Positions 63,880 to 64,000 of a DNA stretch of 64,000 bases are shown piece by piece. The stretch lies in contig NC_051090.1 of assembly GCF_901709675.1 (NCBI RefSeq), positions 8,447,842 through 8,511,841 on the forward strand, read 5' to 3'. How positions within the stretch are numbered: position 1 is the first letter of the stretch; each line of letters begins with the position of its first letter. Under the pieces are notes generated by a model. The model was not told the DNA's origin. It did not search any database and worked only from the letters and a program-made list of their open reading frames with translations. The position numbers and the translations under genes are program-made. The stretch is from Syngnathus acus. Taxonomy: Eukaryota; Chordata; Actinopteri; Syngnathiformes; Syngnathidae.

Positions 63880-64000
63880 CCCGTTTATTTTCCATACATT
63901 AATTATTTCTCCAGTTTCTGCTTAAATTAATTAGTGATTTCTACTGAATCCCACAATGTCTTGAATACTAAGCCTCAATTAATTAGTTTAGAATGTTCTC
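63880..64000. promoter_or_regulatory. Cluster of homeodomain core motifs
   Basis: Four ATTAATT/TTAATTA-type cores occur in about 100 bases (near 63898, 63928, 63931 and 63978), twice as the extended AATTAATTAGT. The local sequence is AT-rich, so part of this is expected by chance. The block is cut by the window edge. Confidence 0.18.

Noticed and set aside
1-64000. tRNA, rRNA, well-known microRNA or CRISPR loci
   Set aside because: I looked by eye for tRNA A/B boxes and several well-known conserved miRNA seeds and repeats; only the decayed SINE-type boxes near 1.2 kb appeared. A covariance-model search would be needed to exclude small RNAs.

Overview
The window looks like gene-poor, mostly non-coding nuclear DNA from a ray-finned fish, probably a percomorph teleost. 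Three things point there: AT-rich single-copy sequence with no operon-like coding, abundant CA/GT and other microsatellites, and relics of repeat families that I recognise as typical of fish. Those relics are a hAT MITE beginning CAGGGGTCACCAA, TA-flanked MITEs with ends of the CCGTATTTTCCGGACTATAAGG type, a tRNA-derived SINE relic, a LINE 3' end and the family ending in a (TGGA)n tail. Species cannot be fixed from the sequence alone. Almost all open reading frames in the window are short chance frames.

Layout. 1-5.6 kb: non-coding, with a degenerate SINE near 1.2 kb, a long GT tract at 2.2 kb and an old TA-flanked MITE at 3.6 kb. 5.68-6.07 kb (minus strand): the best candidate for a host coding exon, a 65-codon frame ending at a GTATGT donor with a YY1-like element about 180 bases upstream. 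6-31 kb: non-coding DNA with a 317 bp hAT MITE (8 bp target duplication) at 13.76 kb, hAT-like fragments at 15.8 and 18.3 kb, a LINE tail at 29.0 kb and several stretches that resemble conserved non-coding elements (15 kb, 20.2 kb, 27.7 kb). 31-40 kb: a 386 bp TA-flanked MITE, then several stretches with the look of developmental enhancers (31.7-33.4, 35.2 and 39.1 kb). 40-53 kb: mostly featureless non-coding DNA with two G-quadruplex-capable tracts and one TA-flanked MITE at 48.5 kb. 53.8-54.8 kb: the only clear protein-coding remnant, the C-terminal part of a non-LTR retrotransposon reverse transcriptase, 5'-truncated and flanked by a perfect 13 bp target-site duplication. 55.3-64 kb: a second, inverted copy of the 48.5 kb MITE, then non-coding DNA with a degraded SINE-like repeat near the end.

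No tRNA, rRNA, CRISPR array, operon or complete host gene was found. The window is best read as an intergenic region or a very large intron near a developmentally regulated gene; that last point is inference from the homeodomain-type motifs. I did not find evidence of a novel multi-gene system. The most testable observations are the minus-strand exon candidate at 5.7 kb, the nearly identical inverted MITE pair bracketing the LINE insertion, and the enhancer-like blocks.
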